Shown here in pieces: positions 1 to 12,976 of a stretch of DNA of 64,000 nt. Below the pieces are notes generated by a model. It worked only from the letters and a program-made list of their open reading frames with translations. It was not told the origin of the DNA and searched no databases. Where the stretch lies: positions 59,494,250 to 59,558,249 of the forward strand of contig CM049318.1 of assembly GCA_026874595.1 (NCBI GenBank), given 5' to 3'. A program made the translations under genes and the position numbers. Position 1 is the stretch's first letter, and each line of letters opens with the position of its first letter. Origin of the DNA: Sipunculus nudus. Lineage: Eukaryota > Annelida > Sipuncula > Golfingiida > Sipunculidae.

Positions 1-116
1 ACTCCCAAGTCAATCCCAACCATGTTAAGCATGAGAGCAATCACTGACAAAAGTTTGAATGAAATCAGATAATATTTAAGAAAGTTATCACATGGAAACG
101 AAAACCTGATGGACCA

Positions 117-151
<35 letters not shown>

Positions 152-200
152 AACCCAAATCAATGTCCCCTGTTCCAAGGAAGTGGGGGACAATAATGAA
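1..200 (+). repeat. 3' tail of a dispersed tandem-array element
   Basis: A short (ACAG)n run at about 117-152 is followed by a small hairpin with arms GTCCCC and GGGGAC and then AATAATG. The same hairpin-plus-AATAA ending closes the related array near 1800. The left part of the element is outside the window. 200-860 has no gene or repeat I can name. Confidence 0.4.
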
Positions 201-869
201 AAATCCTGTTAGCATTAGAACAAAATAAGCCTAAAACTTTGCTAAATTTGGCACATTGGCAAATATTATAAGGTTGATAGTGTTAACTCTTGTAAATCTG
301 GTAAACTACCAGAAACTGGCCTGAAGTGATATTTCTTGATTGCATGTCTAGTAACATTCTCCACATACAAGGTCTACATATGAATGTCAAGGATAAGCCT
401 CCTGCCCACATTCATTCACACTGCACGCTTTCATGCTGAAATCCAGCTGTTTTGCCTGAGAAGTGTAAATTACAAAAATTAGGTAAATGTACCAAATATA
501 GAGTATGTATCAACAACATTCATTCCAAATATAACAGATGGTATTTTTTTATGAAACATATTTTATATATTGATAAATCTGTGGGGCTATTTTGTGGTGT
601 AATATTCGTGATGTGGTATTGTAAATAAAAACAGAAACTGATGCACATGCTTTCTTGGATAGTTTCTGTTTCCAGAATTTTTTCGTGGTCATTTCACCCT
701 TATGCAAAAGGATTACCTGGATGAATCCAGGGATTAACCATTATTGCATGCTGACATAAAGCAAAGGTGCCAAGGGATCTTGAGTCACATGTTTTTCATT
801 CACTGAAAATTCAAGTGGGTCAGTGACTTTGTCAATGTCAGACAAACATGCTTATAGGGACATAACCAG

Positions 870-1355
870 GAGCAATATATATTCTTTTTTTTTCATACTA
901 TCAGTTCAAATTTGCTTTAGACAAAAGTTTCCCAGCAAAACCATTCCAGCACACAAACTTAATCCTCGCATAAGACAGTTTATCACCTTGTTATAGCCCT
1001 GCGTGTTGGTAAACACTGTCTGTTTACCATAATAAGGCCGTGTGACCGGAGGTCTGATTAAGAGGGGCAATATGCGGTGTTTCAGGCAGTGGGAACATGT
1101 ATTAACATTTTTTGAGCCAAGTCAGTCAGAACATCTTCTGGTTGGCATGTTTTGTGGCTCTGGGCAGCACATGGCCTGATGCACTGTGTTTATGTTGACA
1201 ACTGCAATTGCCCCTGGTTCACTGTTTTTAACATTCATTTATAGGAGTAAGCAAACAGTTTAAAGGCATTATTTTGGCAGGTACAGATTTATTTTAAAGG
1301 GAAGAAGCTATTTCATTTTAACTCGACATGCTTTATAAAATAGGTGATTGGATCC
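870..1355 (+). repeat. Head region of a dispersed element, copy 1
   Basis: About 480 bp that reappear, diverged, at 5120-5580 in the same orientation. Shared landmarks in order are AAAGTTTCCCAGCAAAAC, GTTGGTAAACAC, TGTCTGTTTACCATAAT, GCGGTGTTTCAG, TAAGCAAAC and AGGTGATTGG. In both places this block is followed directly by the ATCTTTCACATATG / GTCAAAGGTCAAGG type of tandem repeat. That suggests one mobile or duplicated unit with a unique head and a tandem-repeat body. Confidence 0.55.
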
Positions 1356-1830
1356 CTTTAAATTCATCACTGAGAGGCAGGGTTCATTCATATGCACATA
1401 TGTGCAAGATGAAAGGTTTTGGTAAAATGGTTTAGCTTTAAATGGGTCCACAAGCTTCTTTTTTAGAAGTGGGCCCTGTGGCCGTGACCTTTGACCCTGT
1501 GACCTCAAAATCGATAGAGTTGTTATTCCATAGATGGGTGTGCCATATTTGCAAGATGAAAGGTTATAGTTAAACAATTAGGCTTAAAATAGGTCCACCT
1601 GCTTTTTCAAGAAGTGAGTCCTGTGGCCGTGACCTTTGACCCAGTGACCTCAAAATGGATAGGGTTCTTCATCTATGGATGTGAGCTATATGTGCAAGAT
1701 GAAAGATTTTGGTCAAACCGTTTGGCTTGAAATTGATACACAAGCCAATTCCTGACGGACAGACAGATTGACTGACGCACAAACTGAGGCAATACTATAT
1801 ATAATCCCTTGCGAGGGGATAATAACACCA
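1356..1830 (-). repeat. Tandem repeat of about 160 bp, GTCAAAGGTCAAGG family
   Basis: Three degenerate units, each with GCAAGATGAAAG, a lysine-rich stretch, GTGGCCGTGACCTTTGAC and GTGACCTCAAAAT. They are the reverse complement of the units at 5.6-8.8 kb and 48.3-48.9 kb. The block ends with a hairpin ATCCC...GGGGAT and AATAAC at about 1805-1828. It is non-coding; open frames here are fortuitous. Confidence 0.6.
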
Positions 1831-1929
1831 AAAACAGATTGGGCCCCTTTGTGGGACTGATTTAACTGTACTGATATCTATATTTGACTGATTTATAAAT
1901 GTATTTTTAACAACAGATATAAATCAGAA

Positions 1930-2136
1930 GCAGATCCAGGGGAGGGGTCCAGGGGGTCAAGACCTCCCCCCCTCCCTTTTTTAATCCGCTGCAACCTTTC
2001 TAAGGTTATCAAACAAAATTTTGCAGCCTGGACCCCCATTTTCTGGACATGGTGATCTTTTTTTTTTAGGTTTTACATTAGTCCTCCTTGGGTTGACCCC
2101 CCCTCCCTTTTCCGAAGTCCTCGATCCGCCCCTGTA
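1930..2136. repeat. CAGGGGCGGATCCAG-family MITE, copy 1
   Basis: A block of about 200 bp running from AGCAGATCCAGGGGAGGGG to TCGATCCGCCCCTGT, so the ends are inverted complements of the family end CAGGGGCGGATCCAG. The interior holds the family landmarks TAATCCGCTGCAACCTTT and GTCCTCCTTGGGTTGA. Other copies are at 18.59, 30.27, 49.93 and 57.62 kb. The end sequence resembles hAT-type non-autonomous elements; that assignment is inference. Confidence 0.55.
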
Positions 2137-2627
2137 TATGAGTAAAATATTGCACGCTTCCAATAATTAAATCCATTCATTTCATCCACTGAATTTCTGT
2201 TTTATCATAAATCAATTATCAACTACTCTGTTAAATGTTCAAAAATGTATATTTGAAATGATGCTGAGCAAAACCATATTCTTTTCCCAATGTAAATTAA
2301 ATAAAAAATAAAATTTAATATCTTTTCATAAAAATTTAAACATTAAACAAACATATCAGGAAATTGAGGTCCTTTTTATATGTTATAATTTCACAAAACA
2401 TTGTAACTGTATATTTATCATGTTCATGTATTGTTGTGACTGTATTACAATACGTTTAATTAACCGTAGTTTACTATGGCGGAACATGGATACTTACGTC
2501 CAATTATCGGCATGCACCTCCCATTATTTAATCTCACAAGTTCGCGTGACATCCTGATTCAAATGCCGTTAATCGCTGAGATGCCCATAGAAATCTCGCC
2601 GCGACTTCCATATATGTCATTTTTTGG
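2137..2627. other. AT-rich spacer
   Basis: No gene recognised. The 92-aa open frame from 2476 runs into the inverted repeat that starts at about 2628 and matches no family I know. Confidence 0.4.
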
Positions 2628-3003
2628 GGTCGGTCTTTTTACCGAGCGCTACCGAGCGTACCGAGCGCTACCGAGCGCTAGGACTTTTTACCGAGCGCTG
2701 CCCTGGATTCACACCAGGCATTGCTCTGACCCGCGTGGGGCTACCGAACGTTAGGGAATTTTTACCGAGCGCTAACCTGCTTTTACAACGGGTATAGTGT
2801 TCTTACATACTTAATTCAAAAGTCTTAATTGGTACTACCGAGCGCTAATTAAGGACTTTTTACCGAGCGCTACCATCGCGCACATGATAAATGTAGTTTT
2901 TAACTGCATTCAACACAAAAACATCATATTCAATTATTTATTCAATTGTATTTGTTTAATTTTATTGACCATGAATAAATATAGGCTTATGTTATCTTTC
3001 CCA

Positions 3004-4077
<1,074 letters not shown>

Positions 4078-4575
4078 TGATATATGAATATATGTATTCA
4101 AATATGAATCTCCAATTTATATGTAGGGCCTATGTACGTATATCATAAAATTAAATAACTTAATTAATATACATACATATTTATATATAGGTATATAACC
4201 GTCATTTTAAGAAATTTATGCCAAAGTTGTTACACGGTTTGGTGAGAAATTTATTTAATTTATTTGCTGGACTTACTGAGAATTGTGCTTTATTCGAAAT
4301 AATTGAATATGATGTTTTGTGCTGAATGCGGTTTGAAAACTAGTTGTCATGTGCGCGATGGTAGCGCTCGGTATAAAGTCCCAAGCGCTCGGTAGTCCCA
4401 AGTATGTAAGAACACTGCCCATTGTTAGAGCAAGGTAGCGCTCGGTAAAAAGACCGAGCGCTCGGTGGCCCCACGCGGGTCAGAGCAATGCCTAGTGTGA
4501 ATCCAGGGTAGCGCTCGGTAAAAAGTCCTACCGAGCGCGCTCGGTACGCTCGGTAGCGCTCGGTAAAAAGACCGA

Positions 4576-5119
4576 CCGATATTTTGGGCGATAATAAGTT
4601 AAGAGACTACTTGAGACTGGTTCTCCCTAAACGCGGATCCGCACGCGAACCCCCAACCGGATACGCTGCTTTCTTCTACCGTAATCTTGGATGACAGCCA
4701 TCGCCTAGTTTCCTTGCTCTGTTTTCATCTGTTTTCCTGATAGTGATACATTGTATTTTAATTGATCATGACTTGTTTTGTCAGCTAATAAGGACTGGTA
4801 TTTTTCTGTATTTTTTTTCTATTTTCACGCGTTTTTGCAAATTTATTAGAGTTTTTTTCTCAGTTTCTCAGTTCCTTAGTATATGCTTATTGATCAAATT
4901 GTTGTTTTGTCATTTGCTGAAGACTGGTGGCGCCACCTGATTTTTTTTTTCATCTTACACACTGTCTGTACTTCTGAGTCTGTCAAAATACTGCAATCAT
5001 GTCATTTTCTTAGCCCTAATCGGTTTAATATAGTGTCCTGAAACCTGATATGCTTTGATCATGACTAGTTGTTCCGCGTGCAATATCGTTGAAGTATAAC
5101 ACCCCTATGCACCCCCATA
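4576..5119. other. Unassigned spacer
   Basis: T-rich on the plus strand. The 65-aa frame at 4743-4940 is hydrophobic because of the T-rich composition and has no family pattern. A GGTGGCGCCACCTG palindrome at about 4926-4939 is shared with the Helitron-like elements further right. Confidence 0.35.
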
Positions 5120-5580
5120 GTTTTATCAAAAGTTTCCCAGCAAAACTACCCCAACACACGTACAGTCTCAGTACGTACCTAGTATATGGCTATTTAACAA
5201 CTTTTTATGGGTCTGCAAGTTGGTAAACACGGTCCACGTGTGTCTGTTTACCATAATTAACAATTAGGGCCGCGTGACCAGAGGTACGATTGTAAGCCTT
5301 AACAAGCGGTGTTTCAGCAAGCGGGAACTTCTATTACATTTTAGGGCTAAAACAGTCAGGGTATCTCCTGGTTGACGTGTTGTGGCCGGGCGATACCCGC
5401 GCTGTGTTTATATTGACACCTTTGATCGCGCCCGGTCCCCTCTTTTTACACTTATGTACAGGGGTAAGCAAACTGTTTCAAGGCAATATTTAAGCAGGTA
5501 CAAATTAATTTAAAGGGAAGAATATATTTTTTCGTGTTAATTCAACATGCTTTATATAGGTGATTGGGCTCCTTTGAGCC
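5120..5580 (+). repeat. Head region of a dispersed element, copy 2
   Basis: Direct, diverged copy of 870-1355 with the same ordered landmarks. It leads straight into the tandem-repeat body at 5636. Confidence 0.55.
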
Positions 5581-5635
5581 AATCTAGTTGACCAAAACCA
5601 TATCATAGAGCTCACCTACCAATAGAGGAAAGAGG

Positions 5636-8600
5636 AAATGATTTTGGGTTCCAATGACCAAAGGCTCAAGTCGTATAACCTTTTTTTTTAGAAAAAAAAA
5701 CTTTTGGACGCTTTGAACCTCAAACCTTCCATCTTTCACATATGGCTCAATTGCCATTAGGGGAAGTTCCCTGTTGCTTTTGAGCTCACAAGTTTAAAGG
5801 TCCAAGGCCTCTTTTAAAAAAATATGAAGCATTTGAAGCCAGAGCTTGCAACCTTACGCGCCATCTCCATCATTCCTATATGGTCACTTAGTTCTAATGC
5901 CTTTCGATTTTGATGTCGGAGGTTAAGGTCACAGAGCCCATTTCTTGAATAAAGATTTGTTGACGCACTATAAGCCATTTTTTTTTATTTCAAACCTCCC
6001 ATCTTTCACTTTATGGATCGCCTACTGAACGGGGAAAAATTGTTTTGATTTTGGGGTCGCAGGGTCAAGGTCATAACATATCCTTCTGGAAAAAAGTTTA
6101 TGGACACATTTTAAGGCCAAACTTTTCACCCCAAACATTCTATCTTTCATATATGACACGTCTACCAATTGCAGTAGAACTCTGTTGATATCGAGGTCAC
6201 ATTGTCAAAGCTCAAGGACCCATCTCTTGAAAAAGCTGATTGACTCATTTTACGCAAAGGTTTTCATCCCAAGCCTTCCTTCTTTCACCTGCCAAAGGGG
6301 GATGATGTCTATTGATTTTCAGGTCACAAGGTCAAAGGTCAAGTCATGCATCGGATTCAAATACTGATTTTCACACTGACCAAGGTTACAGATTAATTCA
6401 CCCAGTCTAATTATATGCCTTTAGTGTGTCCTTGTTTAATTAGCCGATAAAAAGTGCTTGCGTATTTTTCGTATTTTTCATTATCAACAAGTTCTTCATT
6501 GCTTTATGAGACATTGAGCCGACTATAACTTTTATATGAAGGTGTCTCAGGTATTTGATATCACATACAAGCCAATGTGATTGTCATATCGGCCGTGGCA
6601 ACCACAACATATGACCGCCCTTATCTCTCGGCCGGGTTTACATATTTGTATGATAGCATCCGACATTCGAATTCTGACATCCAGGTTTAAGCCCTTAAAA
6701 ATGATTTTGGGTTCCAATGACCAAAGGCTCAAGTCGTATAACCTTTTTTTTTAGAAAAAAAAAAACTTTTGGACGCTTTGAACCTCAAACCTTCCATCTT
6801 TCACATATGGCTCAATTGCCATTAGGGGAAGTTCCCTGTTGCTTTTGAGCTCACAAGTTTAAAGGTCCAAGGCCTCTTTTAAAAAAATATGAAGCATTTG
6901 AAGCCAGAGCTTGCAACCTTACGCGCCATCTCCATCTTTCCTATATGGTCACTTAGTTCAAATGCCTTTCGATTTTGATGTCGGAGGTTAAGGTCACAGA
7001 GCCCATTTCTTGAATAAAGATTTGTTGACGCACTATAAGCCATTTTTTTTTATTTCAAACCTCCCATCTTTCACTTTATGGATCGCCTACTGAACGGGGA
7101 AAAATTGTTTTGATTTTGGGGTCGCAGGGTCAAGGTCATAACATATCCTTCTGGAAAAAGTTTATGGACACATTTTAAGGCCAAACTTTTCACCCCAAAC
7201 ATTCTATCTTTCATATATGACACGTCTACCAATTGCAGTAGAACTCTGTTGATATCGAGGTCACATTGTCAAAGCTCAAGGACCCATCTCTTGAAAAAGC
7301 TGATTGACTCATTTTACGCAAAGGTTTTCATCCCAAGCCTTCCTTCTTTCACCTGCCAAAGGGGGATGATGTCTATTGATTTTCAGGTCACAAGGTCAAA
7401 GGTCAAGTCATGCATCGGATTCAAATACTGATTTTCACACTGACCAAGGTTACAGATTAATTCACCCAGTCTAATTATATGCCTTTAGTGTGTCCTTGTT
7501 TAATTAGCCGATAAAAAGTGCTTGCGTATTTTTCGTATTTTTCATTATCAACAAGTTCTTCATTGCTTTATGAGACATTGAGCCGACTATAACCTTTATA
7601 TGAAGGTGTCTCAGGTATTTGATATCACATACAAGCCAATGTGATTGTCATATCGGCCGTGGCAACCACAACATATGACCGCCCTTATTTCTCGGCCGGG
7701 TTTACATATTTGTATGATAGCATCCGACATTCGAATTCTGACATCCAGGTTTAAGCCCTTAAAAATGATTTTGGGTTCCAATGACCAAAGGCTCAAGTCG
7801 TATAACCTTTTTTTTAGAAAAAAAAACTTTTGGACGCTTTGAACCTCAAACCTTCCATCTTTCACATATGGCTCAATTGCCATTAGGGGAAGTTCCCTGT
7901 TGCTTTTGAGCTCACAAGTTTAAAGGTCCAAGGCCTCTTTTAAAAAAATATGAAGCATTTGAAGCCAGAGCTTGCAACCTTACGCGCCATCTCCATCTTT
8001 CCTATATGGTCACTTAGTTCAAATGCCTTTCGATTTTGATGTCGGAGGTTAAGGTCACAGAGCCCATTTCTTGAATAAAGATTTGTTGACGCACTATAAG
8101 CCATTTTTTTTTATTTCAAACCTCCCATCTTTCACTTTATGGATCGCCTACTGAACGGGGAAAAATTGTTTTGATTTTGGGGTCGCAGGGTCAAGGTCAT
8201 AACATATCCTTCTGGAAAAAGTTTATGGACACATTTTAAGGCCAAACTTTTCACCCCAAACATTCTATCTTTCATATATGACACGTCTACCAATTGCAGT
8301 AGAACTCTGTTGATATCGAGGTCACATTGTCAAAGCTCAAGGACCCATCTCTTGAAAAAGCTGATTGACTCATTTTACGCAAAAGGTTTTCATCCCAAGC
8401 CTTCCTTCTTTCACCTGCCAAAGGGGGATGATGTCTATTGATTTTCAGGTCACAAGGTCAAAGGTCAAGTCATGCATCGGATTCAAATACTGATTTTCAC
8501 ACTGACCAAGGTTACAGATTAATTCACCCAGTCTAATTATATGCCTTTAGTGTGTCCTTGTTTAATTAGCCGATAAAAAGTGCTTGCGTATTTTTCGTAT

Positions 8601-8822
8601 TTTTCATTATCAACAAGTTCTTCATTGCTTTATGAGACATTGAGCCGACTATAACCTTTATATGAAGGTGTCTCAGGTTTTTGATATCACATACAAGCCA
8701 ATGTGATTGACATATCGGCCGTGGCAACCACAACATATGACCGCCCTTATCTCTCGGCCGGGTTTACATATTTGTATGATAGCATCCGACATTCGAATTC
8801 TGACATCCAGGTTTAAGCCCTT
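5636..8822 (+). repeat. Near-identical tandem triplication of a 1.06-kb unit
   Basis: Three head-to-tail copies start at about 5636, 6702 and 7766 with the phrase ATGATTTTGGGTTCCAATGA and end with GACATCCAGGTTTAAGCC. Offsets measured on internal landmarks are 1064 and about 1061 bp. Differences are mostly homopolymer lengths, so the duplication is recent or homogenised. Each unit is itself built of about five degenerate sub-repeats of 120-145 bp, each with a CATCTTTCA-like motif and a GTCAAAGGTCAAG-like motif. Identical open frames of about 60 aa recur in each copy; they show no coding pattern. Confidence 0.85.
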
Positions 8823-9878
8823 ATCTCATGAGCCACTGTGCCCAGAGAGCTGGTAAGCTAAGCACAGGCCTGTCTACCTGAAGTTGACTGGCTTGTGGCT
8901 GTGTTTGATTGAGACAGGACGTCATGTGTTATGACAACAGCTTAATTATGGATCTTATACATCATTTATGATTACCGATATCTGGTGTTGGCTGCCCTCC
9001 GTTCAAGGGGCGGTATAGCCTACGTTACAGTCACTGTCCATTTCTGACACCTGCTGTAAAGCCCACGGTACGTCAAGTTTTTGACGCCGGTGTAAGCACT
9101 GGAGGGGCGGGCTTTTACCAGCAGCTCGCGTTCGCCTGTGCCTCTGGCCGGCCGGCCGGCAATGTTCCTTAGCAGGTCAGAATTTAAAATACTTGACACA
9201 GTGTATCAACCGGCCGGGATTCATCCGTGACCAACGTATTCCGTCGTTATAAAATATCTTATATAGAAACTAGGTTTTCCTACAATTAAGATGCTTTTCA
9301 CCCAAATTTCCCGTACTCCGCTGAAAAAAATGCATTTAAATGATTTTAAGTCATTTCCTATTGTATCTCGTATCCAAATGCTTGTACCCTGAATACACGG
9401 GAAAGTGTAAAAAATAAAAAAAATATTTACGGTGTAATTTTTTTCCTCTTCAAGATTTCCGGATCGAATTTCGATATACAAGTTGTTTCACTCTGACCCT
9501 GACATCTCGGCCGACTATATTCCCTCCTGCTTGCGTGGACTTCATCCTTAGATAGGCCTATATCGGTTTCAGATAAAGAACAGCAGGTTAACGTGTATGT
9601 CAATACATAAAATTAGGAGGCCTACTATTACTTGTCCGTAAAGGTAAATAATACATCACAATATATAACGTTATTATAATTAATTTGTTGATATTATTAT
9701 GTAGAGGTAGTAGCAGCAGTAGTAGTTACAGCAATATGTACAATGTTCTATGGTTTTTAGTATCGGAGTGATACTAGTACGTAGTAATAGCAGATGTAGC
9801 TGCAGTATAGTACAGTCTATATAGTAGTAGGAGGAGTGGATGTGGTCGTAGTATAGTAGTAGTTATTGTATAGTTGTA
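8823..9878. other. Intergenic spacer with GTA-rich cryptic repeat
   Basis: No gene recognised. About 9700-9870 is a degenerate (GTA)n region. A GGCCGGCCGGCCGGC palindromic run lies at about 9147-9161. Confidence 0.4.
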
Positions 9879-11335
9879 TCCGCAAAAACGAAGTTTTGCG
9901 GTTACTATATGTTTATGACCGGGTTCCGCCGCCGCCGCCGCGCTCGTTTCCGGAGAACTCCTCTGAGACTACTGGGCTGATTTTTCCGAAACTTACACCA
10001 GTTATCGGGTCACATGTGAACTGGTGTCTAACCAGTTGGCGTTGACCTCTGACCTTTCCTCTCTGCCCAGCGTCCATTTGTGCGTCTGTTTCCACACATA
10101 AACCCACATATCTTGGGAACCGTTTGACCGATCAGGAAAAAAAAATTGTACAAATGTAGCCCTTTGATAGCTTTATAAAATAAAAAAAAAATGGTGGCGG
10201 GCCACCTGCAACCATGTTTGCATAGTGTCCATCTGTTCGTCTGCCGTGGGTTAAAATCACTCATATCTCTGCAGTGGTTTGACTAATTCACCTGAAATTC
10301 GGCATGCGTATACATCCTGGATAGCTTTCTTAATTTTATGACAGGTGGCGCCACCTACATTCACGTTCACGCTGCAGACATCCATGCTTATATCTCTGGA
10401 CTGGTTTGACGTATCTTCCTGAAAATGTGCATGTGTATAGATCTCACAGAGCTCTTTATCATATGCAAAACTGGTTGCGCCACCTGCAACCATTTTGGCA
10501 CAACTCCGTCTGTTTGTCTACCGTGGGATGAATCACTCTTATCTCGGCAGTGGTTTGACATATCTGCCTAAACTTTTGCAAGTTTATACATTCTGGACAG
10601 CTTTCTTGATTTAATGACAGATGGCGCCACCTTCACTCTACTTTAAGCTGCAGACATCCAAGCTCATATCCCGGGAACCTTTTGACCGATTAGGCCAAAA
10701 TTTGCATGTGTATAGATCTCACATAGCTCTTTATCATACACAAACTTGGAGGGGCCATTTGTAACCATTTTTTGCACAGCGTCCGTCTGTTTGTCTGCCG
10801 TGGGCTAAAATCACTCATATCTCATCAGTGGTTTGACTTATCTGCCTAAAATTTTGCGTGTTTATACATCTTGGATAGCTTTCCTGACTTTTTGGCAGGT
10901 GGCGCCACGTACATTTATGTTAATGCTGCAGACATTCAGGCTTATATCTCAGGACTGGTTGGACATATCCCCCTGAAATTTTGCATGTGTACAGATCTCA
11001 CATAGCTCTTTATTATACACAAAATTGGTGGCGCGACCTGCCACCATTTTCGCACAAGTCCTTCAGTTTGTCTGCTGTTGGATAAAATCGCTCATATACA
11101 TGCAATGGTTTGACATATCTGCCTACAGTTTTGCATATGTATACAACTCGGACAGCTTTCCGGATTTTGTGGCAGGTGGCGCAACCTACATACTCATTTC
11201 GGCTGCAGACATCCATGCTAATATGCAACACACCTCACTCTATTTCTCCTTGCCACTCAATCCATGCCTCACTTCACCCGTTCCACTCTGATTTTGGCGG
11301 AACACGTAGTCGCTTGTCGACTACCCGTATTCTAG
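9879..11335 (+). mobile_element. Helitron-like non-autonomous element, copy A
   Basis: The element begins TC directly after an A and ends CTAG directly before a T, the Helitron A^T insertion rule. The 3' end has a 7-bp hairpin, GTAGTCG and CGACTAC with loop CTTGT, a few bases before CTAG. The 5' end forms a hairpin TCCGCAAAAACGAAGTTTTGCGG. The body is degenerate tandem repeat with the perfect palindrome GGTGGCGCCACC and the phrase ATCTCTGCAGTGGTTTGAC. There is no Rep/helicase frame. It lies directly upstream of the YDJC-like gene. A second copy is at 14785-16251. The layout of unique ends around a tandem core resembles bivalve pearl/Helentron-type elements (inference). Confidence 0.75.
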
Positions 11336-11490
11336 TTGTAACTAAGTAGTTGTAGAAGTGGTGTTCTTAATTATTATCTTCCTTTATGCAACCTTTATAC
11401 AAAGCGTCACTTTACATAAAAATTCGTTAAGTGAACTTATGTTCAAATTTAATTATCTTAATTAATGTAGATTTAAGCTGTGGAGCAGCG

Positions 11491-11662
11491 ATGAAGAAAT
11501 ACCTGATCATCAATGCTGATGACTTTGGGTATTGTGAACGACGGAATGCGGGGATACTGGAGTGTCATGAAACTAAAAGCATATCGTGCGCCACACTGAT
11601 GGTCAACGCCGAGGGCTCCAAGCGGGCCGCCATGATGGCCCGGGAGGCGTCCTTACCAGCGG
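11491..11662 (+). CDS. YDJC: YDJC-like exon 1
   Basis: Starts MKKYLIINADDFGYC and carries the two adjacent metal-site aspartates (D10, D11). It ends in phase 1 at a GTAAGT donor. Confidence 0.9.
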
Positions 11663-12914
11663 GTAAGTGAATACGCCATCACACTAAAGAATGTCGCCTA
11701 CAGCCTGAACCCGCCATAACAATCACGACACAGAACAGAAATAAATGTGCACCATTGGTTCTGTTTGTATCGAAAGATTGTCCAATGATATGATTGAGTT
11801 AATGCTCCACTTTAGTCTTATAATATGCGGTCCGGACACGGATATCAGGATACGGGCACATGTCAGGTACCGTTGCCCATACTCTTATTTTATCATGTAT
11901 TAATTCCAACCCTATATCCATGTAAGCGTCCATGTCTGTACCGTTGTCTTTACAAATGGTAACACAGCTTATATAATATGATAATGATATACCTGCATGC
12001 ATATCGCCACGGTGCGTGATATACTAGTATACTTGAATGAGATGAAATCTGACACTTAATGTCCGGGTTATTATGTCGACAAATAAAGGTCCTTCCCGGC
12101 GAGGTTCCTGTGACCATATAATGTGACCATATAGTTTTATAAATACCCATGTATATCCCATTGGGATTATGGATTACAACTTCTACAGACGTGCATGAAT
12201 TTGCGCAAGCCCACACATATAGAGTATGATGTCATGTACCTGTAAGAGGCCGCACCTATATACTGTCATCCACAGAATTCTTACGCCTTAAAACTGTATA
12301 TATGTATATTTTTCATTTAAGGTCTGCATTTAAATTTGACAGAAGGACGCCCTCTATCTGACTGTGGTACACTGGTTGATAAGGATGGCTTCTTTCTGGG
12401 AATGTTTGGATTTAGACGAGCCGTGTATGGCGGAAAGGTTGACATGGAAGAGGGAAGTCTTTTTAAAATATGGACTGTGTATTTTAGCGAAAATATTTGA
12501 AAAATATGTTGTTCGTCTGCAATATGTTTTGGTTTATTTACGCTACATGTTTATGTCATAAATGCTGATAGGGCCACGCCAATATTTTTTTCCTTGGATT
12601 TTTTATGCAAAAGAGGGGGAAAAATATTTCATCTCCATGACCATTTGATACTTTGTTTTCACGCGATTTTTTACTTTTCATTTAATAAAATCCAGGGTGG
12701 GAGTACGGTACTTTTTTTCCTGTTAATTTCTCCTTATTTTTCCTTATTTCCAGACATGCCTTGTTCGAGTGTGATATCTTGTATAATTTTACAGGTACGA
12801 GGTGAGATAGCGAAACAGCTTGAAGAGTTTAAGAAGCTCTTTGGTTATTACCCTGGTCACGTGGACGGTCATCAACATGTTCATCTGCTTCCTGGTATAT
12901 TGGCATTTTGGATA

Positions 12915-12976
<62 letters not shown>

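Noticed and set aside
6185-7431. Identical 60-aa frames at 6185 and 7249
   Set aside because: Identity comes from the 1.06-kb triplication; internal sub-repeats give no conserved coding frame.
9879-11335. Protein-coding role for the 60-90 aa frames in the Helitron-like elements
   Set aside because: Frames differ between tandem units and between the two copies; stops are not avoided.
11431-11490. Upstream in-frame ATG giving 20 extra residues on the YDJC-like protein
   Set aside because: Family homology begins at MKKYLIINADDFG, and an acceptor-like TAG lies between the two ATGs. Kept only as an alternative.
12364-12561. 65-aa frame overlapping YDJC-like exon 2
   Set aside because: Wrong frame relative to the YdjC motifs; a shadow of the real exon.
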